From Przewalskia tangutica (lineage: Eukaryota; Streptophyta; Magnoliopsida; Solanales; Solanaceae): 64,000 nt of DNA. Positions 54,423-64,000 of the stretch are shown here, piece after piece. The stretch spans positions 42,234,388 through 42,298,387 of the forward strand of contig CM056738.1 of assembly GCA_029844215.1 (NCBI GenBank), in the 5' to 3' direction. The notes under the pieces were generated by a model. That model had not been told where the DNA came from, ran no database searches, and saw nothing but the letters and a program-made list of their open reading frames with translations. Position 1 is the stretch's first letter, and the number at the start of each line of letters is the position of its first letter. Made by a program: the position numbers and the translations under genes.

Positions 54423-57281
54423 CCCAAACCTTCCGATATGTCTACTGGTTACTTCTTCATCTCTTCTACTTGTTAGGGGTGAATCTTGATTAACCGACTT
54501 CCATGATATTGGGCTTCTTAATCTCTCTAAAGGTCAATCTTGTGGGGAATCAGACCATGACACTGCTCTAGGAAGATAACTAGGGTGTGTTGTTGCATAC
54601 ACAAGACCACTCACACCCAACCCAAATGGAAGTGACGTTTGCGCTGATGGCCACTGTATTGTACGGGCTTTCATATAATCTGACACTACCACTGGAATCG
54701 ATGGCACTTGGAAGGGTGATTCCTCTAGAATCTTAAATGGGTCCTCTATAACAGTTCACTTTTACGCGGGGCATTAAAGCTACTGGATAACTTGTGTACT
54801 CTTGAGATTAATTTATTTTCAGAGTCTCCACCTATTTTATAAGGAAAAATAGAAAAATCATATTAAAAATGGTGTTTCAAAACAAGAGAAAAATCCAATA
54901 TTAATCAGAGTTTGGGTAGGGTTCAAATGATCCCTGGGAAAGGTATTAGGCACCCCGATATTAAGGATTCATAAAATACGGTTGACCTCGAGTCTTGTAT
55001 AATATAAATTTGATTAAACTATTTATGTGCTTAAAATACCACAAGATAACAATCATTTCAATCATTTTCCATACACACTTTTAACGATTTGATGCACAGA
55101 GATCCTTTTTCGCAAAATCCATCCTTTTAGCAAAAGTACTTCTTTTCTTTTTTCCTTTTCCCGAAAGAGAGTAAAAAAATATTTATTACTTATGTGAAAG
55201 TAAGAAAAATACAATCTTAATAAAAATAATTTTTTCAACCATTAACGGAGTTTGTTTTCCTACCCGAATTTTAATTAGTAAAGAAAAAATCATTTTTTAC
55301 TTAAAGCTTTGTTTGAGAACATATTAATTCAAGACTAGATTTGGGAAAATCTTTTACAAGTCTAAATCCACTTATCTCAAATCATCCTTAAGTTAGTTCT
55401 TGAAATTTCATTTTAGAAGTATGTATCAAAGGACAAAAAGCCGAGAATATTAAACATATTCTTATTATCCGAAAGAAACGATTTTTTATTTTTGAAAGCG
55501 TATAAAATATAGCAACTCTTATAACTAGATTCAAATTTTAAAGTTGCAATAGTAATTATGGTTTTACAGTTAATACACATAGCAATATGAAATTTTAATT
55601 CAAACGGGCTGGTGGGTATACCAGCCCACCACCGGTTACCGCAAAAAATAAACAACATCTTATTTTCTAGGCCATTTTTACTCATGGATGGGCCTTCTAC
55701 CATTTACACCCATGAGTGGGCCTTTAAATCAACCGGACTCGATGAAGAATGTGATGTTGGGCTCGTAGGCCTAATGTCTCAATTAGATTGTCAAGTTTTA
55801 GAAGAGGGTGGGCTCCGTAGGCCCATGACCATGCAAGAGGAGGGGGAAAACATATGTACAAGTTAGAAAGCATCGTGAGATATCAAATACAAATAAGCAA
55901 AGTAAATATGTAGATACAAATCCCAAACACACACATATACATGATATTCAAAACATACCTAATATACAACAAGGGTAACAGCCTTGATATACACTTAGTG
56001 TATACCAAAGTTCTTATACTTTGTATACTCAAGAACATATCATTATGATCTCTTAGAAAAAAGAAGAAAAAGAAGCAGGGTGGAGAATACAACAATAGGG
56101 AATATTACACTACACAGTGAGAAGAAATTAATACTGGGACATGAAACAACACAAGGGACATAGTCGACTTAGCAAAATCTGGAAAAAAACACAACACCCA
56201 AGAACAACAGCTATCCTATTTGTGTAAGCTCATTTAAGACATCACCATATATCATGGAATTTGTTCATGCTATTATCAGATAACTTCTAGTCTTGCAGGA
56301 AGTGGAAGGGAAATATGCAACTAACTGGGAGAACACAAACACAGGAGCAGACAAGCAATACAAATACCATAACCCCTTTTTTTTATTACATTTAGGCATT
56401 CAGATCTTTAAAACAAAAATAATGTATTGGTTTCATAGGCCTTTACAGACCCTAAGCACACTTAAGACGGTAACCAATAACAGTAAGTTCATATCACAAA
56501 TAAGAATAATGGTACTCATAGACACAAAAATGGCTATTCTATTAAACCAAAGATAAATGAGGAAAAAAGAAGAGGACAGGACTAGCTACAAACATATAAC
56601 TAACTCCCCACTGGATACTATTTTCACAATTAATCAAACAGATTAAATGCGCAACTATCTTGACAAACTTTACGGGCATAAAAGAAACAAGGCAAATAGT
56701 CCTTAACCAAGAACATTTTTCAAAGATACAGAACCATCTTAGCTAGACCAAGCAGACAAGGTTCCATTCATGCCACATTACTCAACACTTTGACACAAAA
56801 GTGAGTAAGGCAAGTATTGTGATCAAACTAATAAACCTACAGAATCAGAGATGGCCAAACTCAGACATATCCACTAGTATCTTGACTGTCTAAACCAAAC
56901 AAAAATAAGCATACTTCAAGGAAAAATAGGCAAGTTGTTTAAACAGTCATTGGAGAGGCACAATATATGGCCAAATGGTCATGCATGAGTGCTGTCCTAT
57001 ATATACAGGACTATAGAGGCCTAGGCAGGCCACTGTTTACACCAAATACTCAATTAGACAACCAAAGCCAAAATCATGAATTGGAATTGATAGGTATACT
57101 AGAACCAAATTAGTGACAAAGCAAGTAGATGTAGATACATGTGCAAGTAAGGCAGGGCTTGCATACATCAGGACCTAAAGATGATATTCTAAGTGGTTTC
57201 AAACCAACAATATCAAAGCAGTCATGCATACATGTGATCCAAGCCTAATATGGACTCACTAATCCCTTAGGAGAATACATG
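54423..57281 (-). other. Probable Tat/Ogre-type LTR or UTR remnant and unassigned DNA
   Basis: At 54820-54975 the blocks AGAGTCTCCACCTATTTTAT and AAGGTATTAGGCACCCCGAT are typical of the minus strand of Tat/Ogre LTRs (compare AGGTGGCGACTCC in LTR A). No clean LTR boundary is found, so it is probably truncated. A 7-base hairpin GGGCTGG/CCAGCCC lies at 55605-55627. The rest (55900-57280) is AT-rich and unassigned. Confidence 0.45.
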
Positions 57282-57566
57282 TGTAACAAGAGCTTGAGCT
57301 CTGTTACAATGGAGAAGGGGAAGGGAGGAAGAACAGGAGAGAAGAAGAAACAAGAGATATATGTATATTTTTGATGTTCAGCAATGAAACAGTGAATGGC
57401 TTGTAAGTCTTACAGATAATGCTCTATACTAAAACTTAAGGGGCTAATCTAACCTAATTAATAACTTAGAAACTGAATTGTACTATTGGACCCAATTAAA
57501 CTACTTAACAACTTAAGGGGGAAATTCGAATACAAATAATTCTAGTCACAATAGAATACCGTGACA
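57282..57566 (-). repeat. Probable 3' LTR of chromovirus G
   Basis: On minus it starts TGTCACGGTATTC just after a purine tract, and appears to end in TTGTTACA near 57282. The far end carries a near-perfect palindrome (57282-57307). The right boundary is firm; the left is inferred. Confidence 0.55.
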
Positions 57567-57582
57567 TTCCATCCTCCTTCAC
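57567..57582 (-). promoter_or_regulatory. Polypurine tract of chromovirus G
   Basis: On minus GAAGGAGGATGGAA lies immediately before TGTCACGG, as expected for plus-strand priming. Confidence 0.75.
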
Positions 57583-57620
57583 ATGTAGCCTCTTCTTCGT
57601 CCCAGTGAAACAACCTCTTC

Positions 57621-58028
57621 TCAAAATTCAGCAACTTCTGGAAATTGCGACTTAATTAATTGGTAATCTTCCCAAGTTGCTTCTTCCGGTAAAAGATTTG
57701 CCCACTGGATTAGGATTTGAGTAACTGCCTTGTTCCCTTTCTTGATCAACCTCCTATCCAGAACAACCACTGGTTTTGTTAAGATCTGTCCTTCCTCTAA
57801 GCACAATGGAGGATCAATGGAAGGTGTAATCTGAGCTCCAATTTTCTTCTTAAGCTGGGAGATATGGAACACGGGATGTATCCTTGCAGCTGGAGGTAAT
57901 GCCAACTTGTATGCTACTGATCCAATCCTCTGGATGATCTGATAAGGGTCATAAAACTTAGAAGATAGTTTGAGGTTTCTCCTGATTGCCACATAAGCTT
58001 GTCTGTAAGGCTGCAATTTCAAGAACAC
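57621..58028 (-). pseudogene. Integrase C-terminus and chromodomain of G
   Basis: The 135-residue reading has KLQPYRQAYVAIRRNLKLSS, the start of the integrase C-terminal fold, then GSVAYKLALPPAARIHPVFH with ISQLKKKIG. A chromodomain-like end follows: VVLDRRLIKKGNKAVTQILI, QWANLLPEEATWEDYQLIKS and a final acidic FPEVAEF. The aromatic W-x-x-x-x-x-E-x-T-W pattern is that of chromodomains at the end of chromovirus integrase, which steer insertion to heterochromatin. A stop near 58045 separates it from the integrase core, so the polyprotein is broken here. Confidence 0.88.
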
Positions 58029-58052
58029 CCAGTCACCTTCTTGGAACTCCTT

Positions 58053-58980
58053 TTATGTTCTCCTTCTATCTGCCTTCACCTTCATTCTGTTTTGAGCATT
58101 CTTCAAATTCTCCTTCAGGATTCTAGCCACCAGTTCTCTTTCTTTGAGTAATTGATCCACAGAATCTACTCTAGTTTGAGCAATAAGTTCGAAAGTAGTT
58201 TGAGGAGGATCATAGCCATACAAAACCTTGAAAGGAGTCATTTTTAGTGAGGTATGGTAGTTGCTGTTGTACCAGTATTCAGCTAATGATAGCCATTTAT
58301 TCCACTCATTGGGTTTATGCCCAGACATGCACCTCAAATAGTTTTCTAGGCACCTGTTGAGTCTCTCTGTTTGTGGATGATAGGCTGAGCTGTAACAGAG
58401 CTGAACCTGCAGTAGTTTAAACACTTCCTTCCAAAAATGACTGGTGAATACTTTGTCTCTGTCGGATACAATACTCTTGGGTAATCCATGTAGCTTGTAA
58501 ATGTTGTCTAGAAATATTCTGGCTATATGTGATGCTGTGAATGGGTGAGCAATGGCTGTGAAATGTGCATACTTGCTATATCTATCCACCACCACCAATA
58601 TGGTATCCTTTCCCTCAGATTTTGGTAATCCCTCAATGAAGTCCATGGAAATATGTTCCCATGCTCCTTCAGGGATTGGTAAGGGTTGTAGCAAACCAGG
58701 GTAGGCTACTTGTTCATCTTTGCATCTTTGACATACTTCACATTCCCTAACTACACTCTTAACTTGATCATCATTGCAGGCTAGTAGAATATAGATTTCA
58801 GCCTCTTGTAAGTGGCCCATACTCCTGAATGTCCCCCAAGTTCTGTCTGATGCATTGTTAGCACTAATTGTTGTCTCAGAGGTCCATTATGTCCTACCCA
58901 AGCCTTGTCTTTATACCTTAACACACCCTGTTGTATTGAGAGGTGTGTGTCCTTGTCTGCATTGATGCTTAGTGATGTAA
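58053..58980 (-). pseudogene. Integrase core of G
   Basis: Upstream the H2C2 zinc finger reads HQTELGGHSGVWATYKRLK (about 58850-58800) and continues in another frame to VVRECEVCQRCKDEQ, so a frame change lies near 58800. The catalytic core has HISMDFIEGLPKSEGKDTIL (first Asp), PKSIVSDRDKVFTSHFW (second Asp), and AYHPQTERLNRCLENYLRC. The third block normally reads HPQTDGQTER, so three residues are missing before the catalytic Glu. GKP1-like sequence KVKADRRR ends the core. With the frame change and this deletion the integrase would be inactive. It normally joins element DNA to host DNA in the nucleus. Confidence 0.88.
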
Positions 58981-59002
58981 TTGCCTGGAGTACTTCTGCA
59001 TC

Positions 59003-60254
59003 TCATTTGCAACTATTTAAGATATCTTCAATCCATTTGGGCTGAACCTGAGTCAGTATGGAACACTGTATTGGGCTGCTCTTTGAGGTCTTGTCTTGCT
59101 GCAGAGTAGTCTTTCTTGATAAGGCATCAGCCACTAAGTTCTCATCTCCCTTATTATAATGAATCTCAAAACTCAATCCCATCAGCTTGGTCACTCCTTT
59201 GTGTTGCAGGGAGGTGATTATCTTTTGTTCCTGCAAGAACTTCAGGCTGAAATAGTCTGTTTTGATAATAAAATGGTGTGTGTTTAGGTAATGTCTCCAT
59301 CTATCCACAGCTTGCAATAAGGCTATCAACTCCTTCTCATAAGTAGACATTCCTTGGTGCTTCTTACTCAGCATCTGACTCATAAAGGCCAATGGTTTTC
59401 TGCCCTGCATCAAGACAGCTCCAATGCCTGTGTTGCAAGCATCTACTTCCAGTTTAAAAGGCTTATTAAAATCAGGAAGTGCCAATACAGGTGTACTAGT
59501 CATAACTGTTTTTAACTGATCAAATGTTGTATCAGCCTCAAGGTTCCACTGGAATTCCCCTCTCTTTAGTAGATTTGTCAGAGATTTGCAAATTTGTGCA
59601 TAACCTTTAACAAACTTTCTATAATAACATGTCAACCCCAAGAACCCCCTCAGTTCTTTTACTGTCTTTGGGTATGGCCAATCCACCATTTCAATTACCT
59701 TACCAGGATCAGTGCTCACCCCCTTGTCATTTATGATGTGTCTCAAATACTCTACTTGAGCTTGCCTAAATTCACACTTACTAAGCTTAGCAAATAGTTG
59801 ATGTTTCCATAGTAGGTTCAGTACACACTCTAAGTGACACATGTGATCCTCCATAGATTTACTATAAATTAGTATGTCATCATAGAACACCAGGATGAAT
59901 TTCCTTAATTGCTCCTTAAATACACAGTTCATCAGGGATTGAAATGTGGCAAGTGCATTGTTTAGGCCAAAGGGCATTACCTTGAACTCCCAAAGTCCAT
60001 GGTGGGTTCTGAATGCAGTCTTGTGCTCTTCACCTTTTTGCATCCTGACTTGATGGTAGCCAGCCCTCAGATCTACTTTAGAAAATACTTTAGCACCACA
60101 CAACTCATCTAGTAAATCATCAATGATGGGAATATGGCACTTATTCTTGATAGTCAGTTGGTTCAATCTCCTGTAATCCACACATAGTCTCCAATATGAG
60201 TCCTTCTTCCTAACTAATAGGGCAGGAGAGGCAAATGAGGACTGACTGGGAACT
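59003..60254 (-). pseudogene. Reverse transcriptase and RNase H of G, N-terminus lost
   Basis: A long open frame. RT blocks are SSFASPALLVRKKD, WRLCVDYRRLNQLTIKNKCH, FSKVDLRAGYHQVRM, KTAFRTHHGLWEFKVMPFGL and the catalytic FYDDILIYSKS (Y-x-D-D type, both Asp present). RNase H follows: LEVDACNTGIGAVLMQGRKP (Asp), STYEKELIALLQAVDRWRHY (Glu), IIKTDYFSLKFL (Asp; usual TDH changed to TDY) and GDENLVADALSRK (Asp). It ends at a stop codon at 59003-59005 (NSCK then stop) before the zinc finger. The first part of RT and the protease are replaced by LTR A2 from 60255 on. Confidence 0.92.
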
Positions 60255-62607
60255 TGTTGACACCCAATTTTGACCCATCTTTTAGTCATTTCTTGCAATT
60301 TTAAGCATTTTAGGACACAACATTTTAATCACCATTTTTTGGCATTTTTGTATATTTTTTACCTAACATCCTATGTTGTTTTATTTTTTGTTTATTGACA
60401 TCATGTTTTTACTTTAATTAGGTATTAAACATTTTCAAATATTATGTTATTATTGTTGCGCGATCATTTTATTTTACTAATTTTGCATCTCTTTAAATAA
60501 TCAACTGACATCCGTCTTTACTTTTAATCATGTATTAAATATTTGCTAAATATTGTATTTTATTATTATTGCATCGGCATTTGCATTTTAATAATTTTGC
60601 ATCTTTTAAATAATTTTTCTTTTTAATAATTAACCCGTTTTGCATTTCATCAAACCAGTCCAGTCCAAGGCACAATCTGGACCAGTCCAATCCGCCAAAA
60701 ACCGAAGCCCAAACTGAGGCCCAATACACCTTTCATCTTTTTCCTCCAATACCCAATACCCAATACCCAAAACCCAAAAACCAAAAACCAAATACCCAAA
60801 ACCCTAAACCTAAATACCCCTATAAATAAAACCTTACCCCACCATTTAAAAACCTACCCTACTTCTACCCCAGCCGCACAACATTACCCCTCCATTAAAC
60901 CTTGAGCCGCACAGTTAACAGCAGCCGCCAACACTCTCCTCTTACCCTACTTCTACCCCAGCCGCACAAAATTACCCCTGCCGCACCTCTCTCTTTAAAC
61001 CCTCACCAGCCGCATCTCTCTCTTTAAAACTCAGCCCAGTCGCACACTCCCTCACACTCTCCCGCCGCCCTTCGCCGGAGTTCCATCTCCGGCGAACTCC
61101 ACACCCCTCAGCCGCCCTAGCTCCCTCTCCTTAACCCAGCTGCACAACATCACCTCCATTCCTATCTTCTTCATCTCCACATACACACACACCCACTCTC
61201 TCACTCTCCTCCTCCATAACAGCCGCCGACCACTGCCCATCGTCGAACCACCACTGCCCCAACACCACTGAAACCCATGCTCCCGTCGAACTCCCGTTGT
61301 CGACAACGCCATCACCCCGTCACCATACACCCGTCGCCGACAGACCACCCCGACTTAAATCCCTAATGTTGCTTTTCCGGCGAAGCTGCTGCCACTTTGT
61401 TTGTTCTGTCTTTGTAAACTGTTTTTTCCATGTTTGTCATATTCTTGGGCTGTTTACACTATTGGACTGCTTCACATATTTTTTTTTATGGTTTTGTGCT
61501 CGTGAAATACAACTCCGGCGACCTTTGGACAAAATGATTTTCTGATTCTCGGCATTTGTTGGTTGTTGTTGGTTAAAAGACTGATTTTTCTGGTTTTGGT
61601 CTAGTCGGTGTTTTAAAACTCTGGCGAACCTTGTTTGGCTTACTATTTTCGGTTTGTTGGCTAATGTTGTTAACAGACTGAACTTTCTGACTTTATAACT
61701 TTGGTATCTGACCGGAGTTCTAAAACTCCGGCGATGTTCTGAAATTTCCGACGAACTATTTGCATTTGTTCCTGCTGTTAGTCTGATTTTGGACTGGTTT
61801 TTGGGCGTTTTTGCTTCTGATTTTGGACCGCTTTTTGGCTGTGTTGCAACTGACTTTCGGCTATTCTGCTACTTCTTTTGGGCTATGTCGCTACTGATTT
61901 TTGACCATTTTGCTGGTCACTTTAGCTCGTGAACTGGTGCATTTTTTACTGCTATATTTGGGGCCAAGAAGCCGCTGCATTTTTGAGCAAATACTTGCTA
62001 TATTTTGAGTCTTATTGATGCATTTTGAGTTGAGATATTGCTGTAATTTGAGTCACATTTTTGGACAACTTTGAGGCAAAATGTTGTTTTCTAAAGGCAA
62101 ATATATTGCGTTCAAGACAGATACTTTTGATTCCCCTAAGGCAAAAACAGATGCTATGTTTGTTATTTTACTGATTCGAACATGATACTACACACTGGCC
62201 AATGAAAAAGTTATCCGTCGATTTTTGAGGTCTCCACAATTGCAAAGACGGAAAATAAAATAAATGAAGCTTTCTGGGCAATGATGATTTCTTCCACTTA
62301 CACCGGATAACCAACATGCGCTGGCAAGGCGAATGCTCGCAGCCGCACTTGTTTAGGTTGTCCCACTTTATATTTTTATATCTGAGCCCTCAGTGTTTAA
62401 AACTATTACTGTTTTGGCGCAGATCTGAAAGTTTTATTCATTTTATTATTTTTAGCAATATTGGTCGATGAAGGAATCTCCGTCTGATTTTCAAGGCCTT
62501 TCCTGTACAAAGACGGATTTATTTTTGGCTTTACTTATTAATTCTTGTTATTGCTTTTAAAATTGTTTATTCTATTACTAACACTTTTACTAAATGTTTA
62601 TGCAGAA
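60255..62607 (+). mobile_element. LTR 'A2', second copy of LTR A, truncated by insertion at 62607
   Basis: TGTTGACACCC starts at 60255 and follows LTR A base for base in many blocks, for example CCAATGAAAAAGTTATCCGT at 19480 and 62200, and AAGACGGAAAATAAAATAAA. Similarity ends at TGCAGAA (62601-62607). The last 430 bases of the LTR, present at 19880-20310, are displaced. The TSD base string on the left would be GAACT (60250-60254). Whether this is a solo LTR or the 5' LTR of a full element cannot be told. Confidence 0.85.
60821..60828 (+). promoter_or_regulatory. TATA box of LTR A2
   Basis: TATAAATA follows TAAATACCCC, the same context as 5673 in LTR A. Confidence 0.6.
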
Positions 62608-62634
62608 CATATCATACTCCGTACCTATAACCTA

Positions 62635-63146
62635 TCCCGGCCCATATTGGGACTCGGTCCTCATACTCTGTATCTAACATGTCCCGGCTCATATTGGAAC
62701 TCGGTGTAGGGTCGTATAAGGTATAATATGTCCCGACTCATTCTGGGACTCGGTGTGAAGTCATATAAGGTATAACATGTCCCGACCCTTTCTGGGTATC
62801 AGTGTAAAGTCATATAAGTCATGTAAGGTATAACATGTCCCGGCCCATTCTGCGTCTCGGTGTAAAGTCATATAAGGTATAACATATCCCGGCCCATTCT
62901 GGGTCTCGGTGTAAAGTCATATAAGGTATAACATATCCCGGCCCTTTCTGGGTCTCGGTGTAAAGTCATATAAGTCATGTAAGGTATAACATGTCCCGAC
63001 CCATTCTAGGTCTCGGTGTAAAGTCATATAAGTCGTATAACATGTCCCGGCCCATTATGGGACTTGGTGTGGTCATGACTATCCATATAATCCTCATGTG
63101 TGTACATGCAACGTGTCCCGGCCCACCATGGGACTCGGTGTATCAA
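62635..63146. repeat. Minisatellite in LTR-like DNA I, about 10 units
   Basis: Ten copies of CCCGGCCCATTCTGGGTCTC with a following GGTGTAAAGTCATATAAGG and TATAACATGT, in units of about 48-60 bases, some with an extra GTCATGTAAGG. Copies have single-base changes and the last three lack part of the unit. Confidence 0.88.
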
Positions 63147-63589
63147 TGCAACCATATGACATTTTAAACCATCTCTTGACTTTTCATAAAACCGTTATAA
63201 CAAACTTCCCATAAAGCCATTATAACAAACTTTCATTTTAGAAACTAAAGCACTACCACATCTTTCTTTTTAAACAAACCAAGACACTATCACCTCTTAC
63301 CTTTTAATAAAACCAAGGCATTATCATGTGATGTAACATTAGGGAAATGAACCCAAAGTATTATGTACATCTAATCTTATAAAAAGAATCATATCATGCC
63401 ATATAAGGGAGTTTAACCCAAAAGTACTATGTACATCTATTCTTTCATTTATAAAACCCCAAGATACTAGCACTTGTAGCATCAAGGCACTTTCACTATT
63501 AAAAACAAGTTACTTACACTTTTAAACTTAAGTAACTTATTCTTTTCAAATCAAGTAACCTATACCTTTAAATCAAGTTACTTCTTCTT

Positions 63590-63825
63590 TCTCAAAATCA
63601 AGTCATTTATACTTCATATAAATCAAGTCTCTTATACTTCATCTAATCAAATCTCATATACTTTCAAGTAAGGTCTCATATACCTTCAAGTAAAGTCTCA
63701 TATACTTTCAACTAAGTCGCATAACTTTCAAATAAATCTACTCTCATGACTTTTAAATAAATCAAGTCTCATAACTTTCAAATAAATCTAGTCTCATGAC
63801 TTTCAAATAAATCAAGTCTCATTAG
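63590..63825. repeat. Short tandem motif array in I
   Basis: Repeated TCTCATGACTTTCAAATAAA or TCTCATATACTTTCAAGTAA units of about 20-34 bases, eight or more copies with drift. The composition is A/T-rich. Confidence 0.7.
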
Positions 63826-64000
63826 TGTTGTAACTTAGCAAGATCAACTCGACTCCAATGCTTACTAAACACTCTTACCAACATCTCCCATAATACTTGG
63901 TAAGGACTTAGGAATAATTTAGACACGTCTTTAGCATAGAATCAATAACATGAATACTCTAATAACGAGACAAGTATACTTCAAGAAACAAGTCATGTAT

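Larger units (their letters stand above)
57282..60254 (-). mobile_element. Chromovirus (Ty3/gypsy) 'G', 3' part, cut by LTR A2
   Basis: A short 3' LTR (57282-57566), purine tract, and pol with chromodomain, integrase, RNase H and RT follow in order on minus. At 60255 the RT reading runs into LTR A2, so the rest (RT N-terminus, protease, gag, 5' LTR) would lie beyond the inserted DNA outside the window. A short LTR and C-terminal chromodomain suggest a Reina-like chromovirus; the clade is uncertain. Confidence 0.85.
62608..64000 (-). mobile_element. LTR-like DNA 'I' related to LTR B, running off the window
   Basis: From 63180 on, motifs such as ATAAAGCCATTATAAC and CCCCAAGATACTAG...CAAGGC match LTR B (16940-16980 and 16785-16806) in the same minus orientation. 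The expected left end TGTCAC is not present at 62608, so the piece may be truncated. It begins with a minisatellite. No coding. Confidence 0.6.

Noticed and set aside
61000..61350. Host gene with C-rich 5' region
   Set aside because: It is inside LTR A2; open frames there are short and not shared with LTR A.
62635..63146. CRISPR-like or centromeric satellite array
   Set aside because: Only about ten short units, no unique spacers, and embedded in LTR-like sequence; a local minisatellite explains it.

Overview
The window looks like a gene-poor, repeat-packed stretch of a large flowering-plant nuclear genome. The mix is typical of asterids and most suggestive of Solanaceae (an inference from remembered repeat families; no search was run): an RTE-type LINE with a TTG-rich tail, an L1-type LINE, Stowaway-like MITEs, SINE fragments, CCCG-rich hAT ends, and Athila/Tat-like and chromovirus-like Ty3/gypsy elements. 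I found no convincing host gene, no tRNA or rRNA gene and no CRISPR array. Almost everything is transposable elements inserted into one another, and most boundaries are fixed by target-site duplications (TSDs) that can be read directly.

Left block (1-23.3 kb). A hAT element end (1-678) and unassigned DNA come first, then a 5'-truncated RTE LINE (1590-3369, minus, 18-bp TSD). Next is an L1-type LINE (about 3575-23335, minus) that hosts a four-level nest. A non-autonomous hAT element (3650-4582, 8-bp TSD) sits in its 3' UTR. A solo gypsy LTR 'A' (5156-20310, TSD GTAAG) splits its ORF2. Inside A lies a reversed solo LTR 'B' (6129-19010), and inside B a two-LTR gypsy element 'C' (6854-15905, TSD AACGT) with decayed gag and almost no pol. 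The L1 also carries an internal inversion (about 21615-22485).

Middle block (23.3-42.2 kb). A Stowaway-like MITE with a SINE piece inside it is followed by a second MITE that was split by Athila-like element 'D' (25015-42192, minus, TSD CTTCC). D is in turn split by its relative 'E' (30391-39143, minus, TSD GTAAG). D and E are separate insertions with the same unusual layout: gag-protease, then a long leader, then a third ORF with a Q-rich repeat tail, and no reverse transcriptase, RNase H or integrase.

Right block (42.2-64 kb). The 3' LTR of a minus-strand gypsy element 'H' (42935-50501) is split by a plus-strand relative of D and E, 'F' (43622-49035, TSD GCAAT), which is reduced to LTRs, a gag fragment and 3' non-coding DNA. 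H's decayed interior runs to about 54.8 kb with a gag zinc-knuckle remnant, followed by a probable Tat-type LTR remnant. A chromovirus 'G' (57282-60254, minus) keeps RT, RNase H, integrase and chromodomain remnants. It is cut by a second copy of LTR A ('A2', 60255 onward), which is itself cut at about 62607 by LTR-like DNA 'I' that runs off the window.

None of the elements can be autonomous as read. The most interesting signals are the pol-less gag-pro/ORF3 family (D, E), the tripled purine-tract motif and conserved hairpin in its 3' non-coding region, minisatellites sitting at a similar place in several unrelated-looking LTRs, and LTR pairs that match closely except in CG-rich cores.
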